64,000 bases of DNA from Wurfbainia villosa (GCA_025175895.1 CM046008.1:23453255-23517254); one strand, 5' to 3'. Positions 23,045-34,926 are shown, numbered from the stretch's first letter. Notes: generated by a model from the letters alone, not told the origin. Program-made: numbers and translations.

Positions 23045-24863
23045 TGGGTTTTTCCGAAAAACCGCTGCATGGAAACCTCAAGCCCCGCCACGGATCCGCT
23101 GATATAAAAATTATAATTACATGTATGTGCTTACAGAAATCCTAGATCTACCTTAGATCTAAGAGGTTAGAACGTTACCCTCGTAGCGACGCCCTTCGCT
23201 TATCCCGCTCGTCCAAAAGTTCGCCGGAACTCGAGAGTGTCAAGTGCACACTCCTCTATGGTATCCACACAAGCAATAGGTGGAGAAAAAGACACTTGAG
23301 TGTGCTAGCACTCCTCTATGGTGTCTCGGCAAGATGAGGTTGGAGAGGGAGAGCTTGAGAGAAAAGAATTCCCAAGGAAGAAGATGAAGTTATGGAGAGT
23401 TACACACAAAATGAATTTCACCCATGAAACCCCTAAAGTGTTGGCCGGCCACATTATGGAGAGGGAGTTACATGCATGCATGTAACTCCCATGTCCCTTG
23501 GTCTCCCTCATGAGGTGGCACCAATTGACAAAGTCAATGATGATGTGGAGCATCATCATTGGCCGGCCATGCCTAGTCATCATCATGACATGGCATTTGG
23601 TCAAGTCAAACTTGACCTTTCATCTTCCCTCTCAAGTCAAGTCAAACTTGACCTCTAATCTCCCATGGTTGATCAAATCTAACCACTTGACTCAAGTCAA
23701 TTTAATATAATGAATCTCTATTCATTAATTTAAATTGATTTGATGAATCAAATCTCAATTAGACTCATTCAACACTTGATCAACTTGAGTCTAACTCAAT
23801 TAGTCTAATTTGGATTACTCTTAATCCAATTTGGTTCATCCCATGAACCTAATCCTCATGGTTCATCATATGAACCTAATCTCTATCTAATTGCTCTTAT
23901 GTGTGTGACCCTATAGGTTCTTGTAAAGTTGGCAATGTCCCTAAACCGATTTAGGAACATAAGCAATGAGCGGTATCTAGCAACACATCATTGCTACCCA
24001 AGTTACAAGAATGTTGAGCTCCAACATCACCTTTGTGACTACTAATTGTGACTCTCACAATATGTGACAATGTCCCTCTATCCTTGACATCTAGATTGAC
24101 CAATCGAGGCATAGACCGTGTCATCCTCGGTACAATCTAAATCTTGAACTCCAAGTAGACTCACTCTAATCAAATGAGCTCAATATCTCATATTGACTCA
24201 TTTGGGCATGGCCATGCACTTCGTGGTCTCACTCTATCAAGAATATCGATGTCACCCCCGTCATATAGGAGGGATAGATCCCATCTACATCACTCACATC
24301 CCTCCGCATAATTTGTTACATACCCAGTAATCGCCTTTATAGTCCACCCATTTACGGGTGACGTTTGACGAAGCCAAAGTATGCAACTCCTTATGTAGGG
24401 AACCATGGTGACTTCAGGTCTAAGGACTAATAGTCATACTAATAGCCACATTAGAAAGTATATGACACTCATATAACGATCCATGATACTTTCTCATGGC
24501 GGGTCATTCAGTATACATTCTCCAATGCATACCCATGTGTCAACTTGATATCTCATATCCATGACTTGTGAGATCAAGTCATCTTGTTGACCTACATGCT
24601 AGTCTCTATGCATTAAACATTGTCCCTGAATGTTAATACTCGACTAGGAATGATTAAGAGTAGTGTTCTCTATATCATCTCATTATCGATTCAACCAATC
24701 GATTGATATAGATAAGAACCTACTACTCAAGGACATTATTATATTTAGTTATTTGGCACCAATACAAGTAAATATAATAACCATGCCTTTATAAATAGGA
24801 ATATGATACAATAAAGTCCATACAACAATCATCATATGATTGGCTCTAGAGCTTTCACTAACA
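23045..24863 (-). mobile_element. 5' LTR of copia element F
   Basis: On the minus strand it starts TGTTAGTGAAAGCTC at 24863 and ends just before the primer site; the exact end is uncertain by several bases. The part from 23119 matches 15790-17514. The flank (24864 on) is the 3' untranslated region of D, placing F inside D. Frames on the plus strand (23476-23710) and minus strand (23305-23604) are not conserved between the two LTRs. Confidence 0.8.
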
Positions 24864-25221
24864 AATTGTACATAGGCCTTCCCAATGATTGGTCCAATGA
24901 AGGATTAATGTCTCTAGATGACACTTTGGCTCATGATAATGCATCATAACAAGCATGATGAACCAAGTGCATCTTCCTAACATCTCACATGATTTCTAGG
25001 TGGCTAAATACACAAATCATGGTTTCTTAGGTCTATTGTGAGATGGTTAGAGGTATAAAACCTAGATTTTTTATGGGATCATGCAAACCTACACTTCTAT
25101 TCTACAAAGCACATTCCAAGTTCTCTCCTAAGTGATGAAAATTCTATTTCGGGGAGAGGCTTGGTAAAGATGTCGCTAGGTTGGTCTTAGATTCAATGTA
25201 ATTAAGCTCAATGTCCCCCTT
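24864..25221 (-). pseudogene. Element D: end of RNase H and start of 3' untranslated region
   Basis: Reading down from 25221 the minus strand matches the last 40 codons of the element G RNase H (59140-59255), with a frameshift near 25180 where G has the NLVDIFTKALP region. The rest matches G 59256-59500, an untranslated stretch with the TGTGAGATGTTAGGAAGATG block. It is bounded by chromovirus E on the right (TSD CCCTT, 25217-25221) and F on the left. Confidence 0.82.
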
Positions 25222-25984
25222 TGTAACGCCCGCCCTTATCTGCTCTCAGGGCGGCGCTACTTTTTTTTTTATTTTTTATAACATAACATATATGGAACAT
25301 TTCACAATCTACATAATCAAACATGTTATCATGGCATAAATCTTCTTTTATAACATGCATCACATATCATAGACCTAATTAGCATGTTGGCATATCATAT
25401 CTTATAACGTGCATCACATATCATAATCATAATTAGCATGTTAACATATCATAACTTCTTTTATAACATGCATAACATAAAGATTAGAGAACGTAACTAT
25501 CATTACACGATCCATTCATGAGTTCTAACATATCAAACTTTCATAAGTAAGGTGAGCAGTAACATAAACTAAACAACATCCAACATGGTACTAATAAATC
25601 ACAAGTCATAAAAGCGGAAGCAAATGTCTTAAGTTGTTCATTGAGCATATAAATAAAAGCAGAGAGTAATAGGGTCTTTTTCCACCATGCCACTATCACA
25701 CACACTCTGCCCCTCCTGCTACTTCCTCTAGTTCATGTTTCCTTTATCTGCAGTATATGGACAACATAAACTATAAGCATATAGCTTAGTAAGATTCTTG
25801 CCTACTCACAAAAGCCACAAATTACATCAAATAATTAGAAAACATGAGCATACTAGCATAAATAACATAAGTATTTCATAACAACACTAAACATCAACAT
25901 ACTAACGTAATGAAACATAAGCATGACATAAAATTTACATAAGCATGCTAAACATAATTAAATCTAAGCATGGCATAAATTAAA

Positions 25985-26285
25985 CATAAGCATTCATGAC
26001 ATCATCATCAATCCAAAAGATGCATAAAGGACATAATCATAAGCATTCTTAAACTTGAACATAAGCATTCATGACATTATCAATCCTAAACATGCATAAA
26101 GGACATAATCGTAAGCATTCTTAAACTTGAACATAAGCATTCATGACATCATCAATCCTACATGCATAAAGGACATAATCGTAAGCATTCTTAAACTTGA
26201 ACATAAGCATTCATGACATCATCAATCCTAAACATGCATAAAGGACATAATCATAAGCATTCTTAAACTTAAACATAAGCATGCA
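25985..26285. repeat. 71-bp tandem repeat in the E 3' LTR
   Basis: About four copies of a unit containing TTAAACTTGAACATAAGCAT and CATGCATAAAGGACATAATC; units restart near 26050, 26121, 26191 and 26262. The partner LTR has the same array at 33855-34150. Confidence 0.85.
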
Positions 26286-26740
26286 CAATTTCATACAAGT
26301 CCTTTCTTTTCAAAACATATACATATAGATATTTCAACATAATCATAACATGAAGGGGGGCCCAGGCTAAGTACCACATAAAGCGCGTTCCCTAATAGGC
26401 TGGGGTAGCTAGCCACCAGACCTACTAGAGCAAGACCTCTTACGTCTTACCAGAGCAAGACCTCTTATGTCTTCTTATGTCCCTTGGATTTGATTAACGA
26501 CCACCTAACGGGTCGGGTACATAACCTCTTACAAAGTAAAATACTTAATTTTCTTTCTTTTCTTTCTTATCATATCATAAAGAATGCTCTTAATCCCCAA
26601 CATAAAAAGGGAAGCATCTCCGTCTTATCTTATCATAAAGAGAGCTCTTAATCCCAACATAAAAAGGGGAAGCATCTTCTTAGACATTTCATAGCATATA
26701 TGCATTCATAACGTAAGAATACCCCAAAGGGGTCTTAAAG

Positions 26741-26900
26741 CATAAACATGTTCATCACATAGGCATATTTCATGGCATATTAAATCATAAACATGTTCAT
26801 CACATAGGCATAATTCATGGCATATTAAATCATAAACATGTTCATCACATAGGCATAATTCATGGCATAATAAATCATAAACATTTTCATCACATAGGCA
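26741..26900. repeat. 45-bp tandem repeat in the E 3' LTR
   Basis: About 3.6 copies of a 45-bp unit with ATAAACATGTTCATCACATA and AATTCATGGCATA; CACATAGG recurs at 26756, 26801, 26846 and 26891. Because 45 is a multiple of three, the array makes open frames on both strands that look like a repeat protein but are not supported as genes. Confidence 0.9.
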
Positions 26901-26984
26901 TACATACAATCAAGCAACATATCATGAATTCTAAGGGAATTCTTGTACACCAATTTAAGCACATAATCTTAACCCTAGCTTAGG

Positions 26985-27510
26985 TACCCTAAGTGGCCGA
27001 AATAACTAGGGAGGGGTTTATACATTTTTTTTTTGTCACATAAAATTCATACATGAAGGCATACAACATATCATAATTTCATAAGGAGTATTTTCATGCA
27101 GCCCTAGCCCTAAAAACCCTAGTTGGCCGAAACATTAGGGGGACCAAAATTTTATTTTTGTCACCTAAAATTCATACATGAAGGCATACAATATATTATA
27201 ATTTCATAAGGAGTGTTTTCATGCAACCCTAGCCCTAAAACCCTAGTTGGCCGAAACATTAGGGGCACCAAAATTTTATTTTTGTCACATAAAATTCATA
27301 CATGAAGACATACAACATATCATAATTTCATAAGGAGTGTTTTCATACAACCCTAGCCCTAAAACCCTAGTTGGCCGAAACATTAGGGGCACCAAAATTT
27401 TATTTTTGTCACATAAAATTCATACATGAAGACATACAACATATCATAATTTCATAAGGAGTGTTTTCATGCAACCCTAGCCCTAAAACCCTACTAGTTG
27501 GCCGAAACTT
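26985..27510. repeat. 124-bp tandem repeat with telobox-like motifs in the E 3' LTR
   Basis: About four copies with a period near 124 bp; AGTTGGCCGAAAC recurs at 27121, 27245, 27369 and about 27496. Each unit holds ACCCTAGCCCTAAAACCCTA, which resembles the plant telomere repeat and the AAACCCTA telobox. It also holds TTGTCACATAAAATTCATAC. Confidence 0.88.
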
Positions 27511-27845
27511 GCATGGTATAAAGCATCACATTTCTTTCATATATCATGTCCTACAAGAGCAAATATACTGCAGGTGAGGGAATCTTACCAGTTAAAATTT
27601 GGTTACCCCTTAATAAGAGAGACCTTGATTGGAGAGGAGACTAAAAAAATAATCTTGCCCTAGAACCCTTCTTGGTGCTCTTGACCCTTAGATGAAGATT
27701 AACCCCTTAGATGAACCCTTCTCTTTGCTTAACTCTCTAGGGTGGAACCCTAGTTTGCTTTGGCCGAAACTCAAAGAAGGAACCCTAGGGTTTCAGTGGA
27801 AGGAGGAAGAAGGAAGAAGAAGTTGTCAAATGAAACTTTCACTCT

Positions 27846-27853
27846 TATTTATA
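27846..27853 (-). promoter_or_regulatory. TATA box of the E 3' LTR
   Basis: TATAAATA on the minus strand, about 280 bp from the LTR start, also present at 35771-35778 in the partner LTR. Confidence 0.55.
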
Positions 27854-28132
27854 AAGGGAGGAAGAGAAGTGTCTCTTCTCTTTTCATGCCTCTTCATTTA
27901 CCCTCCTCTCACTCATCTAGAATTTCTCCTTTTTCCAACAAAGAAGCCATCTGAGCACTTGGTCATCACATGCATGGTAAGAGTTAACTCTCACCAAGAG
28001 GTTTAAGGTTCAAACCTCACCTCTCCACTTTTATTCTTTTATCATCATTTTCCAGGATTCCATATATAATCTACTAGACATGAAATTAAATTCTATACAA
28101 AAATTTTGGAGAAAAATTTTTGGGGTGTTACA

Positions 28133-28369
28133 ATCCTCCGTACCTTATGAAAAGTTCGTCCCGAACTTAAAAGCGATTCTGATACTTTTGTCGATCTCGC
28201 CTTCTCGCTCCCACGTGAACTCTTCGAACCTTTGACTTCGCCATAGGACCTTCACTAAGGGTACCTCTTTGCTCCTTAGCTTCTTGACCTCTCGATCTAT
28301 TATCTAAATAGGTCGGCTTTCATAACTTAGGTCCCCTTGAATTTGTACTGCCATTGGTTCGATCACCTA
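28133..28369 (-). pseudogene. Chromodomain of chromovirus E with in-frame stops
   Basis: The minus strand after the integrase frame encodes a chromodomain: GDLSYESRP, then DREVKKLRSKEVPLVKVLW and FEEFTWERE. In chromoviruses this domain at the integrase C-terminus is thought to guide insertion into heterochromatin. Two TAG codons interrupt it, at 28367-28369 (just after LKRCIPNAD) and 28304-28306 (in RPI-stop-IID). At the second, related elements have Gln, so CAG to TAG is the simplest change. The frame otherwise continues almost to the polypurine tract at the LTR. Confidence 0.82.
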
Positions 28370-29210
28370 GTCTGCATTGGGAATGCATCTCTTGAGTGTT
28401 GATACATGGAAGACATTGTGGATAGCCGACATCTCCTGAGGTAGCTCCAGCTCATAGGCCACCTTTAAGATTCTTTTCAGGATCTGATACGGTCCTACAA
28501 AACGCGGACTCAGCTTCCCCTTTCTTCCAAATCTCATTACTCCTTTCATAGGGGCGACCTTGAGGAACACAAAATCCCCAACTTCGAATTCCAATGGTCG
28601 GCGTCTCTTATCCGCATAACTCTTTTGCCGGCTCTAAGCAGTCTCTATTCTCTCACGGATAGTCTGTATAGCTCGGGTGGTATCGTCAATAATATCGGCC
28701 TAAAGACCCATTTCCCTCCTTTCACCACCATCGTACCAACAGATAGGAGACCTGCATCTTCTCCCGTATAGAGCTTCATATGGTGTCATTCGTTGTAAGC
28801 AAATTCTGCCAAGCACAAATATCGACACCAACTCCCCTTAAAGTCTAGAGCACAAGCCCACAACATATCTTCCAAAGACTGTCTACTTTTTCCGTCTGAC
28901 CCATCGGCCTCGAGGATGAAACGCAAAGGTTTAATCTCAACTTAGTGCCAAGAGCCTTAACACATTCCCAAAATGGGAGGTAAACGCCATCACGATGTAA
29001 ATAATAGCCTTAGGCAATCCATGTAATCTGATAATTTCCTTGGCATATAATTGAGCTAGCTGCTCAACCGGATAGGTCATCTTAATTGCCAGGAAATGGG
29101 CAGACTTTGTCAACCGGTCTATGATTACCCATATAGCATCATAACCATTTGTTGTTCTGGGTAATCCCGAGATGAAATCCATAGAAATTTCTTCCCATTT
29201 CCACTCTGGA
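28370..29210 (-). pseudogene. Chromovirus E integrase core and C-terminal domain
   Basis: The minus-strand frame at 28937-29182 reads MDFISGLPRTTNGYDAIWVIIDRLTKSAHF in two blocks, with the first catalytic Asp in VIIDRLTKS. The block with the second Asp and the Glu (28600-28936) is scrambled by frameshifts and stops. The frame at 28367-28594 reads FVFLKVAPMKGVMRFGRKGK and then FVGPYQILKRI, the GPY/F module typical of this gypsy branch. Confidence 0.85.
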
Positions 29211-29704
29211 ATCTATATCGGCTGCAGTAATCCTCCAGGTTTCGTGTTCGCCTTAACCCTCCGCGGTCGATAGGTGCCGACGCATCGAGCCACATCCCTT
29301 TTCATGCCGGACCACCAAAATTTATCTCTTAAGTCCTGATACATTTTTGTAGATCCAGGATGCATGGTCTAAGGTGTTCCATGGGATTCCTCGAGTATCT
29401 TCTTCCGTAATTCCGGATCGTCCGGAATACATAGTCGGTCCCGGAGGTATAATAATCCGCTATCGGAAATGTGGAATCCATTATCCCTTCCTTCCAGGAC
29501 TTCCTGTTTGATCTTCTGGATGTATGAATCACCATCTTGCTTTCCCAATATATCGTCGAACAATGTCGGCGCTATCGTCATGGTGGAAAGTTGTCCAGAA
29601 ATAATCTCTATTCCGTAATTCATTATTTCCCTTTTCAGGGGCTGAGATAGCATCGATAAGGACATCAAAGCGGCACAGGACTTTCTGCTAAGTGCATCTG
29701 CCAC
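29211..29704 (-). pseudogene. Chromovirus E RNase H end and integrase zinc-binding domain
   Basis: The 111-codon frame at 29369-29704 starts MADALSRKS, the junction after RNase H, and runs to KKILEESHGTP. After a stop, HPGSTKMYQDLRDKFWWSGM follows (29300-29370). The two His of the HHCC zinc finger are present, but the Cys pair is disturbed by a frameshift (RCVGTYRPRRVKA). Confidence 0.8.
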
Positions 29705-30051
29705 TTTGTTGGCCTTTCCTGGATGATAGAATATCTCACAATCATAATCTTTGACTAGCTCAAGTCATCTGCGTTGTCTCATATTTAGGTCTTTCTGAGT
29801 GAAGAAATATCTCAGACTCTGGTGGTCTATATAAATCCTACACCGAGCTCCGTATAAGTAGTGTCTCCATATTTTCAGAGCGAATACCACGGCTGCTAGT
29901 TCTAAATCATGGGTAGGATAATTTCTTTCGTGCTCCTTGAGCTGTCTAGAGGCGTAAGCGATAACCTTGCCATTTTGCATAAGTACAGCTCCGAGCCCCA
30001 GTTTAGAAGCGTCACTATACATATCGAAGCTTTCATTATCTTTAGGGAGAG
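29705..30051 (-). pseudogene. Chromovirus E RNase H
   Basis: The frame at 29765-30022 reads MYSDASKLGLGAVLMQNGK, the start of gypsy RNase H with the first catalytic Asp in SDAS. YASRQLKEHERNYPTHDLEL supplies the Glu region and IYIDHQSLRYFF the second Asp region. A stop at about 29763 breaks the link to the integrase. Its role is removal of RNA from the RNA-DNA hybrid. Confidence 0.85.
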
Positions 30052-31070
30052 TCAGAATGGGAGCACTGGTCGTCTCCTCTTCAGTTCCGTAAAACTCCTC
30101 TCACAGTCCTCAGTCCATTTGTATTGCTTGTCCTTTCTGGTGAGGGTTGTCATAGGGGCTACAATTCTAGAGAAGTCCTCTACAAACTTTCGGTAATAGC
30201 CTGCTAGCCTGAGAAAACTTTTGATTTCACTCGCATTCCTTGGCCTATTCCAGTTCCTCACAGCTTCAATCTTTATTGGGTCTACCATGATTCCTTCTTT
30301 AGAGATGACATGACCCAAGAATGACACTTGATCGAGCCAGAACTCACATTTAGAGAACTTCGCATATAGTTGCTCTTCAAGAATCAGAAATCTCTTGTCT
30401 TGTTTATTCAAAGATGCTCTTCTCGGTCTCTCAATTAGATAAGAATATCGTCGATGAAAACGATTACAAATTCATCGAGGAAGGCCGAGAATACTCGATT
30501 CATCAGGTCCATGAACATCACAGGAGCATGGGTTACTCCGAAGGGCATAACTATGAACTCATAATGTCTGTATCTCGTCCGAAAGGTCATCTTCGGAATA
30601 TCGCCTGGCTTTACTTTTACTTGATGATAGCCAGTCCTGAGATCGATCTTTGAAAAGACAGTAGCTCCCTTCAGTTGGTCGAAAAGGTCGTCGATCCTGG
30701 GAAGGGGGTACCTGACGTTGTTCCTGTATGATTTAGATGCCGAACTCTAGTAAATCACTTTACTATTACGTTCTTACCTATTCTTGATGGTCACGTTGTT
30801 CAGTGCCCGGTAGTCTATACACATTCGCATAGACCCATCTTTTTTCTTTATGAACAGCACTGGAGCTCCCCATGGTGAGTGACTAGGGCGGATAAATCCG
30901 TGGTCGAGTAACTCTTGTAGCTATTTCTGAAGTTCTTTCAACTCAGTCGGCGCCATATGGTAAGGTGCCTTGGAGATCGGGTTAGTTCCGAGAATCAATT
31001 CGATCTCGAACTCAATTTATCTATCAGGTGGTAATCCAGGTAGGCCATCAGGGAATACCTCCAGATGGTC
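30052..31070 (-). pseudogene. Chromovirus E reverse transcriptase with a short insertion
   Basis: The minus strand holds the main RT blocks: FIRPSHSPWGAPVLFIKKKD (about 30840-30900), MRMCIDYRALNNVTIKNR (about 30772-30840), PLPRIDDLFDQLKGATVFSK (about 30650-30710), MPFGVTHAPVMF (about 30510-30545) and VIVFIDDILI (about 30440-30470), whose IDD is the catalytic site. LDQVSFLGHVISKEGI follows in the frame at 30052-30411. Stops occur right after FIDDILI and near 30412. About 50 unexpected bases lie at 30718-30771 between two blocks that normally touch. Confidence 0.87.
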
Positions 31071-31460
31071 GCATACCACTCTGACATCTTCTAGCTTCTG
31101 GTTCTTTGCTGATACGGTATCAACCATGTGTGCTAGAAATCAAATGCCTCCATTTTCTAACATTTTTCGGGCTTTCAGCGCTGATAAGAATTTCCTTGTT
31201 CCTTTCTTTGGCTCCTCGATAAACTCAAATGAAACCTCTGCTTCGGGTTGGAAGATCACCTTCCGTTTACGGCACTCAATTGAAGCGTCATACTTGTGCA
31301 GAAATTCCATGCCCAATATAACATCATAGTCCCGCATATCCAGAACTATCAGGTCACAATAGAGCTCCCTGTCTGCGAGTCTAATTGGTGCGGCACGCAG
31401 AATATGGGTGGATGGAATCACTTCTCCCGAAGGTAACATTGTTAAGAATTTATAGTCCAA
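31071..31460 (-). pseudogene. Chromovirus E protease C-part
   Basis: The 106-codon frame at 31140-31460 has DLIVLDMRDYDVILGMEFLH followed by YDASIECRKRKVIFQ, the typical end of the gypsy retropepsin before RT. The active-site DTG/DSG lies upstream in a broken stretch (31461-31560), where I cannot read it clearly. Confidence 0.8.
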
Positions 31461-31473
31461 AGTTTGGGGATGC

Positions 31474-31983
31474 CTATCTATCTTTCTTATGAAAGGCGTA
31501 GAGATGAACGAATGGGTTGCCTGTCAAACCAGTAGCATACTGACTGAAAATAAATATCTGACCTATGACAACCGTCGAGGCACTCATTACATCTTCTCTG
31601 GTGAGGGAGAACACCCTGGCATTTGTCACAACGGGTGGGGCTTCCAGTCTCCCTTGGCTTATCTGAGGACCCTCTATCGTAGCCTGCATCTAGTGAAGCT
31701 GTGGAGGAGCACCCTGGTACTAGACATACTGCTGAGGAGGTGCCTGAACTCGGGTAGGGCAGTTCCAGGCTATGTGCCCCTCCAGTCCACAACTGTAACA
31801 CTTCCTCGTGCCCTGACGACATTCCCCCGGATGCTTCTTCCCACATGTAAGACAGTCAGGATACATAGTTTGGTTGTTTCTTGGGCCCCCTTTTGGGCCA
31901 TTCCACTGTTTCTTCTTGCCACTGCGGTCCCTCTTCCAGCTAGTATTCTGAGATTTCTGACCTCCGGTCAGTGCCTTATTCTG
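31474..31983 (-). pseudogene. Chromovirus E gag zinc-binding region
   Basis: Minus-strand codons across 31760-31860 read CLTCGKKHPGEC then CYSCGLEGHIAWNC. The second is a full CX2CX4HX4C knuckle, and the pair is typical of Tekay/Del-type gag. Frames 31487-31846 and 31474-31689 cover parts of it in different phases, so the link to protease is broken. The plus-strand frame at 31489-32097 is a shadow. Confidence 0.8.
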
Positions 31984-32745
31984 CTAACTGATGTTGTTCA
32001 GGTAGTGCTCGGTGATCAGGGCACTACTGAACAACTCTTCGGCGGTCTGGGGTCGATTGACTCCGCCGGCCACATTCAGGGCTATCTCCGATCGTAACAT
32101 TTTCAGCATGAGTCTAATCCTCTCCCTTTCTGTACTGACTAATTCTGGGCAGAGACGTACCAGTCGATTGAACCTTTTCATAGCTTCACTGACTGATAGA
32201 TCGCCTTGTCGGAACTCGAGGAACTCATCGTAGTGCTTATTTGTGATCCGTCTCTGAAAGAACTCCTCGAAGAACTCAGATTCAAAGTCTGTCCACCTCA
32301 TTTTATTTACTTGTCTCTTTGCTTTGACTCTCTCCCACCACATCCTTGCATCTCCAGAAAGACAGAATGAGGCACATTTTATCTTTTCGTGCTCGGGCCA
32401 ATCCAGCAGCTCCACGATGCTCTCAACTATTTTGAACCAGGCTTGGGCATCCCATGGTTCGCAGGCACCTGAGAAATTTTCTGGTTTCAGCCTCTGCCAC
32501 TGAATCAGATAAGCTTCGGGTCGGACCCCGGTGGCAGCATTGACTAGTGGTGCTTGCACCATAGTGGTCGTGTTTGGCGTCACGTTCTGTGTCTTTGGTG
32601 TGGTGGTAGGGTTCCCTTGTTGATTCATGAGAGCATTGATAACCAGCTGTTGTTCTGTGACCTGACGTTGTAGCTCGGTAACCACATGCATCAAATCTGG
32701 TGGGGGTGCTGATTCATTCCCTCTATTACTACATCTCCCAGCCAT
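31984..32745 (-). CDS. Gypsy gag, capsid part (chromovirus E)
   Basis: A 253-codon minus-strand frame from ATG at 32745. Residues 12-40 are a Gln-rich helix (LMHVVTELQRQVTEQQLVIN). FSGACEPWDAQAWF (about 95-108) and LSGDARMWWERVK (about 128-141) are hallmarks of the plant gypsy retrotrans_gag domain, and EFFQRRITNKHYDEFLEFRQ (about 163-182) follows. It ends at a stop 100 bp before the zinc knuckles, so this gag is separated from its RNA-binding part. The start lies 330 bp after the primer site, as expected. Confidence 0.82.
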   Translation of the reverse strand: MAGRCSNRGNESAPPPDLMHVVTELQRQVTEQQLVINALMNQQGNPTTTPKTQNVTPNTTTMVQAPLVNAATGVRPEAYLIQWQRLKPENFSGACEPWDAQAWFKIVESIVELLDWPEHEKIKCASFCLSGDARMWWERVKAKRQVNKMRWTDFESEFFEEFFQRRITNKHYDEFLEFRQGDLSVSEAMKRFNRLVRLCPELVSTERERIRLMLKMLRSEIALNVAGGVNRPQTAEELFSSALITEHYLNNIS

Positions 32746-33076
32746 GTTATCTAAGTGATAAATAAATAATTAATGTTTTATTATAATTTCTACTCATATA
32801 CATGCATCTAAACATTCCTTATCATAAACAAGGTAAGGTATCCTTTCTAGTTGTGTTTCTAGGTTAGAAACATGTTTCCATCATATAAAGCATGGTAAGG
32901 TTTCATTACTATCTAAGTCATAAGTATGGTTCCATTCTACTAAAATACGATGAGGTATTATTTCTATCTAGATAGAAGACATTCTTCATTATAAAAGAAA
33001 CTTAGGTATGTATAAAGTTACTTACTTGGAAACAACAGGATCGAGGCTTGATATGTGATAGTGGAAAGGTGAACCC
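32746..33076 (-). mobile_element. Leader of chromovirus E
   Basis: 330 bp of AT-rich untranslated sequence between primer site and gag, with loosely repeated CATGGTAAGGTT-like words around 32820-32960. No gene is seen. Confidence 0.6.
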
Positions 33077-33088
33077 GCTCTGATACCA
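33077..33088 (-). promoter_or_regulatory. Primer-binding site of chromovirus E (initiator tRNA-Met)
   Basis: On the minus strand TGGTATCAGAGC, three bases from the LTR. Unlike elements A, C and F, the site is complete. Confidence 0.88.
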
Positions 33089-34610
33089 ACCTGTAACACC
33101 CGCCCTTATATGCTCTCACGGCGGCGCTACTATTTTTTTTTTTTTATAACATAACATATATGGAACATTTCACAATCTACATAATCAAACATGTTATCAT
33201 GGCATAAATCTTCTTTTATAACATGCATCACATATCATAGACCTAATTAGCATGTTAACATATCATATCTTCTTTATAATGTGCATCACATATCATAATC
33301 ATAATTAGCATGTTAACATATCATAACTTCTTTTATAACATGCATAACATAAAGATTAGAGAACGTAACTATCATTACACGATCCATTCATGAGTTCTAA
33401 CATATCAAACTTTCATAAGTAAGGTGAACAGTAACATAAACTAAGCAACATCCAACATGGTACTAATAAATCACAAGTCATAAAAGCGGAAGCAAATGAC
33501 TTAAGTTGTTCATTGAGCATATAAATAAAAGCAGAGAGTAATAGGGTCTTTTTCCACCATGCCACTATCACACACACTCTGCCCCTCCTGCTACTTCCTC
33601 TAGTTCATGTTTCCTTTATCTGCAGTATATAGACAACATAAACTATAAGCATATAGCTTAGTAAGATTCTTGCCTACTCACAAAAGCCACAAATTACATC
33701 AAATAATTAGAAAACATGAGCATACTAGCATAAATAAAATAAGTATTTCATAACAACACTAAACATCAACATACTAACGTATTGAAACATAAGCATTGCA
33801 TAAAATTTACATAAGCATGCTAAACATAATTAAATCTAAGCATGGCATAAATTAAACATAAGCATTCATGACATCATCATCAATCCTAAACATGCATAAA
33901 GGACATAATCATAAGCATTCTTAAACTTGAACATAAGCATTCATGACATCATCAATCCTAAACATGCATAAAAGACATAATCGTAAGCATTCTTAAACTT
34001 GAACATAAGCATTCATGACATCATCAATTCTAAACATGCATAAAGAACATAATCGTAAGCATTCTTAAACTTGAACATAAGCATTCATGACATCATCAAT
34101 CCTAAACATGCATAAAGGACATAATCATAAGCATTCTTAAACTTAAACATAAGCATGCACAATTTCATACAAGTCCTTTCTTTTCAAAACATATACATAT
34201 AGATACTTCAACATAATCATAACATGAAGGGGGGGCCCTAGGCTAAGTACCACATAAAGCGCATTGCCTAATAGGCTGGGGTAGCTAGCCACCAGACCTA
34301 CTAGAGCAAGACCTCTTACGTCTTACCAGGGCAAGACCTCTTACGTCTTCTTATGTCCCTTGGATTTGATTAATGACCACCTAACGGGTCGGGTACTTAA
34401 CCTCTTACAAAGTAAAATACTTAATTTTCTTTCTTTTCTTTCTTATCATATCATAAAGAATGCTCTTAATCCCCAACATAAAAAGGGAAGCATCTCCATC
34501 TTATCTTATCATAAAGAGACCTCTTAATCCCAACATAAAAAGGGGAAGCATCTTCTTAGACATTTCATAGCATATATGCATTCATAACGTAAGAATACCC
34601 CAAAGGGGTG

Positions 34611-34845
34611 ATAGGCATATTTCATGGCATATTAAATCATAAACATGTTCATCACATAGGCATAATTCATGACATATTAAATCATAAACATGTTCATCAC
34701 ATAGGCATAATTCATGGCATATTAAATCATAAACATGTTCATCACATAGGCATATTTCGTGGCATAATAAATCATAAACATGTTCATCCCATAGGTATAA
34801 TTCATGGCATAATAAATCATAAACATGTTCATCACGTAGGCATAC
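34611..34845. repeat. 45-bp tandem repeat in the E 5' LTR
   Basis: Five copies; CACATAGG or a close variant recurs near 34653, 34698, 34743, 34788 and 34833. Open frames on both strands across it (34582-34851, 34608-34925) are products of the period. Confidence 0.9.
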
Positions 34846-34926
34846 ATACAATCATGCAACATATCATGAATTCTAAGGGAATTCTTGTACACCAATTTAA
34901 GCACATAATCTTAACCCTAGCTTAGG

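Larger units (their letters stand above)
25222..28132 (-). mobile_element. 3' LTR of gypsy chromovirus E
   Basis: A 2,911-bp LTR, beginning TGTAACGCCC and ending GGGGTGTTACA in plus orientation. It matches 33092-36060. It contains three tiers of tandem repeats (71 bp, 45 bp, 124 bp) and a TATA box on the minus strand. CCCTT stands just before it and just after the partner LTR (36061-36065), giving the 5-bp target-site duplication. Open frames inside (26706-26909, 27692-28006) come from repeats or the antisense of the leader. Confidence 0.93.

Noticed and set aside
27692..28006. 104-codon plus-strand frame conserved at 35617-35871
   Set aside because: Antisense to the promoter and leader of the E LTR; conserved only because both LTRs are copies, and its C-terminus differs.
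34582..34925. Repeat-protein-like frames (CDEHVYDLICHE and HKHVHHIGI units) on both strands
   Set aside because: Made by the 45-bp tandem repeat, whose length is a multiple of three; both strands are open for that reason.
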